Of a stretch of DNA of 64,000 nt, positions 1 to 7,465 are shown piece after piece. How positions within the stretch are numbered: position 1 is the first letter of the stretch; the number at the start of each line of letters is the position of its first letter. The translations under genes and the position numbers were made by a program. Source of the DNA: Chloroflexota bacterium (GTDB taxonomy: Bacteria; Chloroflexota; Dehalococcoidia; Bin125); the NCBI GenBank assembly GCA_028874365.1, contig JAPPJZ010000034.1, positions 1 to 64,000 on the forward strand, written 5' to 3'. Under the pieces are notes generated by a model. That model was not told where the DNA came from, ran no database searches, and saw only the letters and a list, made by a program, of their open reading frames with translations.

Positions 1-524
1 TCTTCTGCGGGCTGAGATTGGACGATCTCCTGCTCTGGACTGGAGATCGTGGAATCGGGGTGGTCAGTTTTGCTCAATTCTGGGCTGGTTTCTGCTGGTT
101 TTTCTGCTGGTTCCTGCGGTTCCTGATCGTAGAGGTCGGGTTGGTCGGGGCGCTGGGCGGCTCTTTGCTGGACCTCGTGGGTGGTGCGGCGAACCTCGCG
201 GGCGAGGTTGTTGAGCTGCGCGGCCTGAGCTTCGCGGGCGCGCAGATACTCGACCGGCGCAAGGTGACCGGACACATTGCCGACGATGTCCTGATCGACG
301 ACCAACTGCAGACGTAGCTGCAAGAAGTTGAGCGACTCGAGCAGAAGGTCGTCGGCCGTGGCCGAGGCGAGACTGCTCCAATGGGTCTCGACCAGTTGCA
401 GGTCTGAGCGAACGGTGGCCTGGGAGACCTCGAGTGCCTCGGCGATTTGTCGGTGGGAGCGTCCCCGCTGGCTGAGGTAGTGGGCGTGCATGGCGCGGCG
501 TCGGCGTTTGGGGGTGATGTGCAT
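1..524 (-). CDS. Helix-turn-helix DNA-binding protein, C-terminus beyond the window
   Basis: The frame opens with ATG at 524 and is free of stops to the window edge, giving at least 174 residues. Residues 1-13 are basic (KRRRR). Residues 15-45 read as a homeodomain-like helix-turn-helix, with core GRSHRQIAEALEVSQATVRS, as in resolvase, terminase-small-subunit or ParB-like HTHs. The rest is Gln/Glu-rich and probably helical, with a Pro/Glu-rich stretch near the cut. Upstream, 561-590 is a short AT-rich island containing the 13-bp inverted repeat ATAG-AGAAA-CTAT (566-578), which could be its promoter or an operator. The partner DNA and role are unknown. Without the C-terminus it cannot be placed in a family. 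Confidence 0.6.
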   Translation of the reverse strand, partial: MHITPKRRRRAMHAHYLSQRGRSHRQIAEALEVSQATVRSDLQLVETHWSSLASATADDLLLESLNFLQLRLQLVVDQDIVGNVSGHLAPVEYLRAREAQAAQLNNLAREVRRTTHEVQQRAAQRPDQPDLYDQEPQEPAEKPAETSPELSKTDHPDSTISSPEQEIVQSQPAE

Positions 525-611
525 GGTTGGGCCTTCCACGGAGAAGTACGTGCGTTCTAGTCAATATAGAGAAACTATGTTCATGGTTGTGTGTCGTGGT
601 TGTCGGAGGGG

Positions 612-650
612 CCCTCACCCCAACCCTCTCCCAGAGGGAGAGGGAGTTAG
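612..650. repeat. Intergenic palindromic repeat, family B, copy 1
   Basis: The copy has the form CCCTCACCCCAACC followed by a hairpin, CCCTCTCCC-AGA-GGGAGAGGG. It lies between the 5' end of the HTH gene and the 3' end of the MFS gene. A second copy with the same CCCTCACCC(C/T)AACC lead and a hairpin of the same arm lies at 30081. It resembles the REP-like palindromes found between genes in many bacteria. No transposase is nearby. Confidence 0.75.
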
Positions 651-718
651 AGGGGGTATGACGAGGAAAGTGACGGAGGTCTGGGCCCCGCATCGAGTGC
701 GGGGCATCGGAGGGGGGA

Positions 719-2104
719 TCAGGTGCGGGCCTTGTTTGGGGCGGCGCGGAGGATGAATGTTGCGGCTCCGTTGAGCACGGTTCTTCCGGTCTGGACGGCC
801 TGGGCAATTGGCTCGGGGGGATGCTGCGGGACTCGGGCGCGGATGATGACGGGTCGGAAGACAATCAGCGCAGCCAAGACGGCGAGGACGGCGTAGGACA
901 TTGGCGGGAAGAGCGTCTCCATGCTGAGGGCCTGGGCGACGGCGCCCAGGGGCAGACCGGCCAGCTGGGCGATGCCCATGCCGAGGAAGATCAGGCCCAT
1001 GATGCGACCGCGCATCTCGTTGGGGGTCTCGTGAGCGAGCGTCGCGTTGGCGGAGACCATGGCGATCGACATGCCGACGCCGAGCAGCAGGTTGCCCATC
1101 ATCGCGTTGATGACGGTCGGCGGATTGGTGAACACGACGAAACCGAGGGCCATGACGATCACGCCGATTCCGGTGAGCAGGCCCTTGCGCTCGATCCAGG
1201 AGAAGCGGACGAGGAAGAGGGAGGCGATCATGGCTCCGCCGCCCCAGAAGACGGCGATATAGCTGAACTCGGACCAGGTTGCGCCAACGACGGTTGTCAC
1301 CCACTGCGGGCCGAGGGTTCCGGTCGGGGGCATGATCAGCGACATCATCAGGACGACGATCAGCACGGTCCAGAGGATGACCGACTTGGATCGGGCGTAT
1401 CTGAAGCCGGCGCCGATGTCGCGGATCGCCTGTCCCGGTCCCTGACCGCGTGCGGCAGCCAGATGAGCGGCGGAGAAGACGGTTCGGTAGGCCATCATCG
1501 CGAGGATGATGACTTCGCCGAGATGACCGAACGAGGAGATGGCGAAGACGGCGCCGTGGCCGAGGTGGTCGATCATCAGACCGGAGGCGAAGATGGCGAC
1601 AGGCATGGCGAATTGCATGGCGGCCGAGTTGAGGGCGATGCCAGATGGGGTGAGTCGGGGTCCGAGGATTTCGGGGGTGATCGCGTTCCTGGTGGGTCCA
1701 TCGATTGCGAGGGCGGCCGACGCGACGATGGTCAGGACGAAGAAGATGATGATGTCGGTGGTGCCGCCTGAACCGGTCCAGATCTTGACGGCGATCAGCA
1801 TGTTGCTGATGAAGGCAATGGCCTGGGTGACCATGAGGAGTCGGCGGCGATCGAAGCGGTCGGCGAGCGCGCCGCCGAAGAGACCGAAGCCGATCATGCC
1901 GATGCCGCGGATTGTGCCGATTGCACCGACCATGAGGATCTCGATGTGGTCGGGGGCGACGAGTTGGATCCAGGCGATTGAGGCGACGAACTGGAGCGGC
2001 ATCATCGACTGTCCGACGATGAAACCGGCCAGCAGCAGGCGGAACTCACGCAGGCGGAGCGGCTCCATCATGCCGGGTCGCGTGGCAGGCGGGCTGGCGC
2101 TCAT
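719..2104 (-). CDS. Major facilitator superfamily transporter
   Basis: This 461-residue integral membrane protein has about twelve hydrophobic segments. The loop after the second segment carries the MFS motif-A-like sequence GGALADRFDRRRLL (residues 77-90). The overall pattern resembles the EntS-like group of drug or siderophore exporters, but no substrate can be read from sequence. Its ATG overlaps the stop of the upstream methyltransferase (ATGA at 2101-2104), so the two are translationally coupled. It is the last gene of the minus-strand run that starts with the selenoprotein locus, so it may export that pathway's product; this is inference. Confidence 0.85.
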   Translation of the reverse strand: MSASPPATRPGMMEPLRLREFRLLLAGFIVGQSMMPLQFVASIAWIQLVAPDHIEILMVGAIGTIRGIGMIGFGLFGGALADRFDRRRLLMVTQAIAFISNMLIAVKIWTGSGGTTDIIIFFVLTIVASAALAIDGPTRNAITPEILGPRLTPSGIALNSAAMQFAMPVAIFASGLMIDHLGHGAVFAISSFGHLGEVIILAMMAYRTVFSAAHLAAARGQGPGQAIRDIGAGFRYARSKSVILWTVLIVVLMMSLIMPPTGTLGPQWVTTVVGATWSEFSYIAVFWGGGAMIASLFLVRFSWIERKGLLTGIGVIVMALGFVVFTNPPTVINAMMGNLLLGVGMSIAMVSANATLAHETPNEMRGRIMGLIFLGMGIAQLAGLPLGAVAQALSMETLFPPMSYAVLAVLAALIVFRPVIIRARVPQHPPEPIAQAVQTGRTVLNGAATFILRAAPNKART

Positions 2105-2733
2105 GTGGGTAGTTTCGCTGCTTCGAGCACGGTGTGTCGGGATCCCTGGTGGACTTTACGTACCTGGCGGGCTCCGAAGAGGTCGGCGAGGCGGCGCTGC
2201 AGGTAGCGGCGCAGTCCGTTGACGGCGACGACGGCGAGCGATCCGCCGTAGTTCAGTGCGTCGTGCGCGTCGAGCAGTAGCTGGTCGATGGCGTCGTTGC
2301 CGGCCTGAGCGGGGAGATTCGAGACGACGAGGTCGTAGGTTGATGCGTGTTCCTGGATCTCGCGGATTCCGTCGCTCAGGGTCACGGTGGCGTTGTCCAG
2401 GTGGTTGTGCTTGATGTTCTCGGCGGCGGCCTCGACGGCGCGGATGTCGGTGTCGACCAGATCGACGTGCGCGGACGGCCAGCGGGCCGCGATCGTGAGA
2501 CCGATGGGGCCGTAGCCGCAGCCGAGGTCGAGGACGCGCGGCAGTGGTTCGAGCGCCTCGAGTTCGCGGAGCAGCAGCGCGGTGCCTTCGTCGAGAGCCC
2601 GGGCCGAGAAGAGGCCGTGGCGAGTTGTCAACTCGATCGAACGGTCATCGAGGTCGATCGTGACGACGGGGTTTCTGGCGAGATGTTCGCGGAGTGCGTC
2701 GAGGCGATCTGAGTCGGCCATGGCGACGGTCAC
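2101..2733 (-). CDS. Class I SAM-dependent methyltransferase, RsmC/PrmA-like
   Basis: The protein has 210 residues. SAM-binding motif I reads VLDLGCGYGPIG (residues 67-78), and an acidic ribose-binding position follows in LVDTD (about 92-96). Motif IV reads SNLPAQ (138-143) instead of the NPPY of RNA or protein N-methyltransferases, so the target amine may differ. The compact methyltransferase fold with a C-terminal 'small methyltransferase' look resembles the catalytic half of RsmC (16S rRNA G1207). The GTG start shares GTGA with the upstream stop; ATG at 2721 is an alternative start. It is coupled to genes on both sides. The substrate is unknown: rRNA by family likeness, or a small molecule of this locus by context. 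Confidence 0.75.
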   Translation of the reverse strand: MTVAMADSDRLDALREHLARNPVVTIDLDDRSIELTTRHGLFSARALDEGTALLLRELEALEPLPRVLDLGCGYGPIGLTIAARWPSAHVDLVDTDIRAVEAAAENIKHNHLDNATVTLSDGIREIQEHASTYDLVVSNLPAQAGNDAIDQLLLDAHDALNYGGSLAVVAVNGLRRYLQRRLADLFGARQVRKVHQGSRHTVLEAAKLPT

Positions 2734-3821
2734 GTCGGCAGGATTCGCTTTGAGACCGGCGTGAATTGGTCCATGTGCTCGGGGTCCATGCGGCGGACGA
2801 TGCCGGGGTAGATGCCAGTTCTCTTGCCGGCGGTGGATCCGGCGACGGTGATCTGGATGTGGGACGGGTGGGAGACCTTGGACATCGGGTGATCGAGATC
2901 GGCGGGGCCGATGTTTTCGCGGCGCAAGGTTGATTCGGTGATGCCGCCGCCGACCCGATCGGTTGCCAGACGGTCGCGGATGGGCAGGGCGGTGAGCTCC
3001 ATGATTGCGTCGCGGATGTTGTCCTTGGACCAGTGGTCTCGGCGGAAGACGTCGGCGTGCTCGGGGCTGACGACGAGCATCGAGGGTCCGATCTGACCGT
3101 TGGGGCTGAAGATTCGCTGGAAACCCATCGACAATGAGCCGACGAGTGCTCGTGCGGTGCGACTGTACTCATCGACGCAGACGCGCGGGCCTCCGATGAC
3201 GGGCAGGAGGGTGACGACGCTGTCGTCGGGCTGATAGCCGTGCTCGACGTGCAGCGGCGGCCAGGGGGAGGCGTCTTCGTGCTCGGCGAAGGTGAGGGTG
3301 AACTTGTGGGCGCCGCCCTGGACGGTCTGATCGATTTCACCCTCCCTGGCTCCGCCGATGTTGCGCAGCACCAGCCGAAGGGCGCGGCCGATGGTCATGT
3401 TGGCCCGGTTGCCCTGGCCCAAGGCGTTGAGTCCCCAGTTCATGCCGATTCGTTCGCGGATTGGTCCGTTGACGATCATCATCGGCGAGATGCCGTCGGT
3501 GCTGGCGATGGTTCCGTGCAGGGGGAAGCGTCCGCCGGCGGCGGCCTCGACGGCGGCGATGATGACCGGGAGGTAGTCGGGCCTGGCTCCGGCGGCGACG
3601 GCGTTGATGGCGATCTTCTCGACGGTGGCCGGAGCGTAGTTGGGCGGGATCTCGCCGATGACATCGGACGGCGATCTGGTCGTTCCCGTCAGCATGCGCT
3701 CGACGCGTTGGCGGGTTGGTGGGACGAGCGGGAGGCCGTCAGTGATTCCTTGCTCGAACATGAACTCGTAGACATCGTCGTGCTGGGCGACGTCGATGGT
3801 GCGCGAGAGCAGCCGGCTCAT
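2730..3821 (-). CDS. Conserved protein of unknown function, TDGLPxVPPT family (paralogue 1)
   Basis: I do not recognise the function of this 363-residue protein. It is clearly paralogous to the genes at 3828-4937 and 5684-7363. All three share DDVYEFMF-type helix starts, TDGLPLVPPT (residues 27-36), a PPN.AP.TVEK.AINAV segment, NGPIR..IGMN, LG.GNRAN..IGRALRL, NIGGA, ASPW and a C-terminal VAGS. The conserved Asn, Gly, Arg and His residues suggest a soluble enzyme. There is no signal peptide, membrane segment or known nucleotide-binding loop. It is separated from paralogue 2 by 6 nt and overlaps the methyltransferase, so it is part of one operon. Confidence 0.8.
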   Translation of the reverse strand: MSRLLSRTIDVAQHDDVYEFMFEQGITDGLPLVPPTRQRVERMLTGTTRSPSDVIGEIPPNYAPATVEKIAINAVAAGARPDYLPVIIAAVEAAAGGRFPLHGTIASTDGISPMMIVNGPIRERIGMNWGLNALGQGNRANMTIGRALRLVLRNIGGAREGEIDQTVQGGAHKFTLTFAEHEDASPWPPLHVEHGYQPDDSVVTLLPVIGGPRVCVDEYSRTARALVGSLSMGFQRIFSPNGQIGPSMLVVSPEHADVFRRDHWSKDNIRDAIMELTALPIRDRLATDRVGGGITESTLRRENIGPADLDHPMSKVSHPSHIQITVAGSTAGKRTGIYPGIVRRMDPEHMDQFTPVSKRILPT

Positions 3822-3827
3822 GAACGA

Positions 3828-4937
3828 TCAGGAGCGGATGCGCGCCGAAGGGGGCACGAATGTTGGCGGCGGAGCGGCTGGGTTGCCGTCGCCGAAGATG
3901 CCCTGGTAGATGCTGGTCCACTTGCCGGCGTGGCTGCCGGCGACGGTGATGGCGATGAAGGAGGGGTCGGCGACCTTGGACATTGGCGTGTCGAGGTCTT
4001 CCTCGGTGAGTCCGTGCTTCTCGGGCAGGTACTCGTTGATGCCGCCGCCCATGGTCGGCGAGGCAAGCCGATCGCGCAGGGGCAGGGCGGTGAACTCCAT
4101 GATCGCTTCGCGGAAGTTGTCCTTGGTCCAGCCGCTGGCGCGGTAGACGTCGGCGTGTTCGGGGCTGACCACGAACATCGAGGGTGTGACCTGGCCTCGA
4201 GGCTTGAGTACCTGTTGGAAGGCCATGGCGATCGAGCCGGTTAAGGAGCGGGCGTTGCGGCTGTATTGGTCGATGCAAACGCGCGGGCCGCCGGTGATGG
4301 GGATGAGCGAGACGACGCTGTCGTCGGGCTCGTAGCCGTATTCGACGTGAAACGGATCCCAGGGCGAGGTGTCTTCGTCCTCGGCGTAGCTGAGGGTCCA
4401 CTTGTGTCCGCCGCCCTGGATGGCTTGCTCGATCTCTCCGGGGACGGCGCCGCCGATGTTGCGCAGCATGAGTCGGAGGGCTCGGCCGAGGGTTGAGTTG
4501 GCTCGGTTGCCCTGGCCGAGGGCGTTGAGGCCCCAGTTCATGCCGATTTCCTCGCGGACTGGTCCGTTGACGAGCATCATTGGAGCCAAACCGGCGGTCG
4601 TGGCGATCGAGCCGTGGAGGGGGAAGCTTCCGCCGGCGGCGGCTTCGACCGAGGCGAGGACGGTGGGGAAGTACTCGGGCTTGCAGCCGGCCATGACGGC
4701 GTTGATGGCGGCCTTCTCGACGGTCATCGGGGCCATGTTCGGCGGCAGGGTTGCGACGGTTTTCTGTGGGTCGCTCCAATGCTCGGGCGAGCAGGCGAGC
4801 ATGCGGTCGACTCGTTCGCGCGTGGGTGGGACGACGGGCAGGCCGTCGGTGATGCCCTGGGCGAACATGAACTCGTAGACGTCGTCGTGGTCGGCGATTT
4901 CGATGATTCTTGAGTAGAAGTCGGTGTCGCCGGGCAC
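3828..4937 (-). CDS. Conserved protein of unknown function, TDGLPxVPPT family (paralogue 2)
   Basis: This 369-residue paralogue of the preceding gene has TDGLPVVPPT at residues 30-39 and is colinear with paralogue 1 over its whole length. It keeps the same Asn/Arg-rich blocks (NGPVREEIGMNWGLNALGQG, GNRAN, NIGGA) and the C-terminal VAGSHAGK. The chosen start is GTG 4937, with AAGG about 10 nt upstream. The gap to the selenoprotein gene carries a palindromic repeat that could attenuate or stabilise the message. Two adjacent full-length copies that differ at many positions suggest an old duplication with distinct roles or a heteromer. Function is unknown. Confidence 0.8.
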   Translation of the reverse strand: MPGDTDFYSRIIEIADHDDVYEFMFAQGITDGLPVVPPTRERVDRMLACSPEHWSDPQKTVATLPPNMAPMTVEKAAINAVMAGCKPEYFPTVLASVEAAAGGSFPLHGSIATTAGLAPMMLVNGPVREEIGMNWGLNALGQGNRANSTLGRALRLMLRNIGGAVPGEIEQAIQGGGHKWTLSYAEDEDTSPWDPFHVEYGYEPDDSVVSLIPITGGPRVCIDQYSRNARSLTGSIAMAFQQVLKPRGQVTPSMFVVSPEHADVYRASGWTKDNFREAIMEFTALPLRDRLASPTMGGGINEYLPEKHGLTEEDLDTPMSKVADPSFIAITVAGSHAGKWTSIYQGIFGDGNPAAPPPTFVPPSARIRS

Positions 4938-4961
4938 GGAGATGCCTTATCGGACGGACTT

Positions 4962-5015
4962 GAGGGGGGATGCCCCCCTCTGCCTTCGGCATCTCCCCCC
5001 GCTTCGCGGGGGGAG
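4962..5015. repeat. Intergenic palindromic repeat, family A, copy 1
   Basis: The unit is GCCCCCCTC, a small hairpin TGCC-TTC-GGCA, then a strong hairpin CTCCCCCCGC-TTC-GCGGGGGGAG. It lies in the 115-nt gap between the selenoprotein and paralogue 2, inside a presumed operon, so as RNA it would form a stable stem there. Other copies are at 7846, 26314 and 33975, all in the same orientation. Confidence 0.85.
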
Positions 5016-5052
5016 AAAGAGATTTCAGGGTTCGAGACGCTCGATAGCTTGG

Positions 5053-5583
5053 TTACTCCACTGGAGCCATCAAGGTGTCGAGGATTTCGTCGACGAAGCG
5101 CTCGGCGTGGTCGTGCATCTCGGCGTCGGTGCGGTCCTGCATCGGATGCGGGATGAAGACTCGGCGGACCTCTTCGAGTCCGAGGCGTTCGGCCTGGTGG
5201 CTGGCGGCCTTGATGAACTCAGATGTGGCGACGAAGACGCTGGGCTTGCCCTGCAGTTCGAAGAAGACGGTGTCGTGCACACTGCACGTCGTGCAGGATC
5301 CTCAATCAGCGAGCGCTTCGATGACGAAGTCGCACTCCTCCAGGATCGCATCTTTGATCGGTTGCGGGGCCGGCTTGGCGACGGTCGGCTTCATGAAGCG
5401 ACGGGTCTCGACGCCGGGCGCGCGCTCGTGCAGGAGTTGCTCGAGTCGGTCGAGGAAGACGTCGCCTCGCGGCTTGGAGATGTCGAGCAGGGCGATGGTC
5501 CCATGCAGCGCCTCGGGGCGCGGCGTGAGTTGTCGCTTGATCGGCACTCGTTCGTCGGTGGGGTCAAGGATCTGGGTAACCAT
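5053..5583 (-). CDS. UGSC-family selenoprotein (in-frame UGA = selenocysteine)
   Basis: A 176-residue protein results if the single in-frame TGA at 5302-5304 is read as Sec94. The TGA is followed directly by Gly-Ser-Cys-Thr-Thr-Cys-Ser, so the redox motif is U-G-S-C-T-T-C. This is the hallmark of the UGSC (seleno)protein family, known from marine metagenome selenoprotein surveys. The N-terminal half has the family-like KPRGDVFLDRLEQLL and KPT..KPAP segments. The C-terminal half resumes at once with VHDTVFFEL, SVFVATSEF and IPHPM before TAA. The ATG at 5583 is preceded by GGAGAGG. A 6-bp hairpin lies 3' of the TGA (5274-5288). The usual reading as two short genes, or as a nonsense pseudogene, would split the conserved motif. 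The reaction is unknown, presumably thiol/selenol redox. The sel genes are not in this window. Confidence 0.88.
5274..5288 (-). promoter_or_regulatory. Candidate bacterial SECIS hairpin
   Basis: On the minus strand the sequence CGTGCA-GTG-TGCACG forms a perfect 6-bp stem. Its 3-nt apical loop begins with G, 19 nt after the UGA. This fits the described bacterial SECIS pattern: an apical loop about 16-37 nt from UGA with a G among its first two loop bases. A competing stem, CTGCAC-GAC-GTGCAG, overlaps it at 5282-5296. Which one SelB would bind cannot be told by eye. Confidence 0.55.
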
Positions 5584-5683
5584 TGGACCTCTCCATCAAC
5601 GCGCCGTCTGCAGGGTTATGGCGCGCTGTGTGTCTCCTGTATGTCTTCTGGGCAGTCTACTCTTCCCGGACTTGTGATCCGCG

Positions 5684-7363
5684 TCAGGGTCGGCGGATGT
5701 TGGGCTCGAACGCGCCGAGATCTTTGCCGCCGGAGCGGCGCTTGTCCATGTCGGCGCCGCTCCTTCCTCGGATCTCGAGTGCGCCGCCGGGTCCGATCCT
5801 GGCGCTGGTCGGGGTGGAATAGACGCCCCCTGCCCAACCTCCGAGGATGGTCGAGAACTTGGCGGCGGAGGAACCGGCGACGACGAGGATGATGTTCGAC
5901 TTGTCCTGGAACTTGGGCACGGGAAGGTCGAGCGCCTGCTCGCCGCCGAAACGTTCTACGACCGACGGCGGCAGGCCGGCGCCGGCCTGATCCGAGCGCA
6001 AGCGGTCCTTCAACGGGATCGCGGTTTCCTCCATGATGCACTCGCGGACGTCGTCCTTGGACCAACCGGAGCGGCCGAAGATGCCGGCGTGATCGGGCGA
6101 GAGGACGACCAGGGTGTCGACCATCGGTGATTTGGGGTCTTGCATGCAACTCATCGAGGCGGCCAAGGTTCCGGCCATGCCGCGGCCGTCGCGCGAGCGT
6201 TCGTCGGCGATCGTGGCGGGTCCGCCGGACATCGCCATGAGCGTGGCAACATCATCGGTGGGCTCGAAGCCGTACTCGACGGCGAGTGAGTCCCAGGGAC
6301 TGGCGTCCTCGTTCTCGGCGAAGTTCATGGTGAGCCGATGGGGTCCGCCCTGGGTGGCTCGGTCGGTGCCGCCGGGGACGCTGCCGCCGACGTTGCGGGC
6401 GCAGAGTCGTAGCGCTCGTCCGATGGCCGCGTTGGCACGGTTGCCGGAGCCGAGCGCGCCGTGCAGGTAGTTCATGCCGATTCGGTCGCGGATGGGCCCG
6501 TTGAAGATGCCGACCGGCGTGGCGCCCATGGTCGTGGCCAGGACGCCGTGGATGTTGAAGCTCTCGGTGCAGGCGGTCTCAACCAAGGCGATGATCGCAG
6601 GCATGTATTCCGGTTTTGCGCCGGCCATGACCGCGTTGATTGCGACCTTCTCGACCGTGATCGGGGCGAGGTTGGGGGGAACGATGGCCACTTCGTCCTG
6701 GGGATCGCGGGTCGTGCCCTGGAGCATTTTCCAGACGCGTTCGCGCGTCGGAGGCACGACCGGGAAGCCGTCGGTGTAGCCCTGGTCGTACATGAACTCG
6801 TGGATGTCGTCGCTGGAGGCGAGATCGACGAGGCGGGAGAGCAGATCGCCGCTCTTGAGCGCCTGCAGGCGCTCGTAGACGCCGGGCTCGTAGTTGCGTG
6901 CGCCGCAGCCGGGCCGCTGCTCCGGCAGCGACTCCCAATCGATTGATGTCTCTGAACCCGGACGGCCGGCGAGGGTCATCGACTCGCTGGCGATCTCGCG
7001 CCATTCGTGCTTGTCGAAGCCGAAGGTTTGCAGGGTGCAGTTCTGCTCTTCGTCGTAGAGGAACAGGGTCGGCACCGTGTCGATGTCGGTCTCGTAGGAC
7101 AGGTCGAGGGCGTCGTCGTCGAGCAGCGGCATCGTCAGATCGTGCCGGTCCTTGAGGACGGGAATGTCGTCGCGCTTCTGCACGGCGACCCAGACATCCA
7201 GTCCGTCATCGGTGTCTCGATGCACGGCCTCGAGTAAGGGGAGGGTCAGATTGCAGGTGTCACAGTCCTCTTTGACCAGTGCGAGCAGGACCGGCCCCTC
7301 GGGCGGGAACTGCATTTCCTGGCCGTCGGCGTCGAGCAGGGAGAATTTGGTAGGTGGGTGCAT
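5684..7363 (-). CDS. Thioredoxin-like domain fused to TDGLPxVPPT-family domain
   Basis: The protein has 559 residues in two parts. Residues 1-130 form a thioredoxin-like fold with a C34-D-T-C37 redox pair after a hydrophobic strand, and the cis-proline motif T-V-P98-T. From about residue 175 to the end it is colinear with the two shorter paralogues (TDGFPVVPPT at 197-206, NGPIRDRIGMN, GNANA-like block GNRANAAIGRALRL, C-terminal VAGSSAAK). The fusion ties the unknown domain to disulfide or selenol redox chemistry, matching the UGSC selenoprotein 100 nt downstream. No Shine-Dalgarno is evident; a TAAACT box ends 6 nt before the ATG, suggesting a leaderless transcript that starts the operon. Confidence 0.82.
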   Translation of the reverse strand: MHPPTKFSLLDADGQEMQFPPEGPVLLALVKEDCDTCNLTLPLLEAVHRDTDDGLDVWVAVQKRDDIPVLKDRHDLTMPLLDDDALDLSYETDIDTVPTLFLYDEEQNCTLQTFGFDKHEWREIASESMTLAGRPGSETSIDWESLPEQRPGCGARNYEPGVYERLQALKSGDLLSRLVDLASSDDIHEFMYDQGYTDGFPVVPPTRERVWKMLQGTTRDPQDEVAIVPPNLAPITVEKVAINAVMAGAKPEYMPAIIALVETACTESFNIHGVLATTMGATPVGIFNGPIRDRIGMNYLHGALGSGNRANAAIGRALRLCARNVGGSVPGGTDRATQGGPHRLTMNFAENEDASPWDSLAVEYGFEPTDDVATLMAMSGGPATIADERSRDGRGMAGTLAASMSCMQDPKSPMVDTLVVLSPDHAGIFGRSGWSKDDVRECIMEETAIPLKDRLRSDQAGAGLPPSVVERFGGEQALDLPVPKFQDKSNIILVVAGSSAAKFSTILGGWAGGVYSTPTSARIGPGGALEIRGRSGADMDKRRSGGKDLGAFEPNIRRP

Positions 7364-7465
7364 GTCCGTAGTTTAGCGTTGATCCGGGAATCGATTGACG
7401 CTGTGGCGGGATGGCGCGACACTATTGCAAACGCCATCGTGAGAACGGTTGAGGGGTGTGATCCA

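Noticed and set aside
64-864. A 266-codon minus-strand open frame across the HTH gene and repeat B
   Set aside because: It is Pro/Arg/Ser-rich, reads through the palindromic repeat and overlaps the HTH gene and the MFS gene in other frames. It is a typical GC-rich shadow.
821-1771. Long plus-strand Gly/Asp-rich frames antisense to the MFS, malic enzyme (25062-26291) and smc (38990-40132) genes
   Set aside because: Their composition is the complement of real codons and they lack motifs, while the opposite strands carry clear family signatures.
3828-4937. Possible selenocysteine or UGSC motif in the TDGLPxVPPT paralogues
   Set aside because: I looked for in-frame TGA and for GSC motifs in all three paralogues and found none.
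5053-5280. A separate 75-aa gene (GTG start 5280) next to a separate 93-aa gene (5305-5583)
   Set aside because: Both are in the same frame with only the TGA and GSCTTCS codons between them. The second has no Shine-Dalgarno, and separation would break the U-G-S-C motif. One selenoprotein explains all of it.
5302-5304. The UGSC gene as a nonsense-mutated pseudogene
   Set aside because: There is just one stop, at exactly the family's Sec position, with a hairpin behind it and intact coding on both sides. A random mutation there is unlikely.
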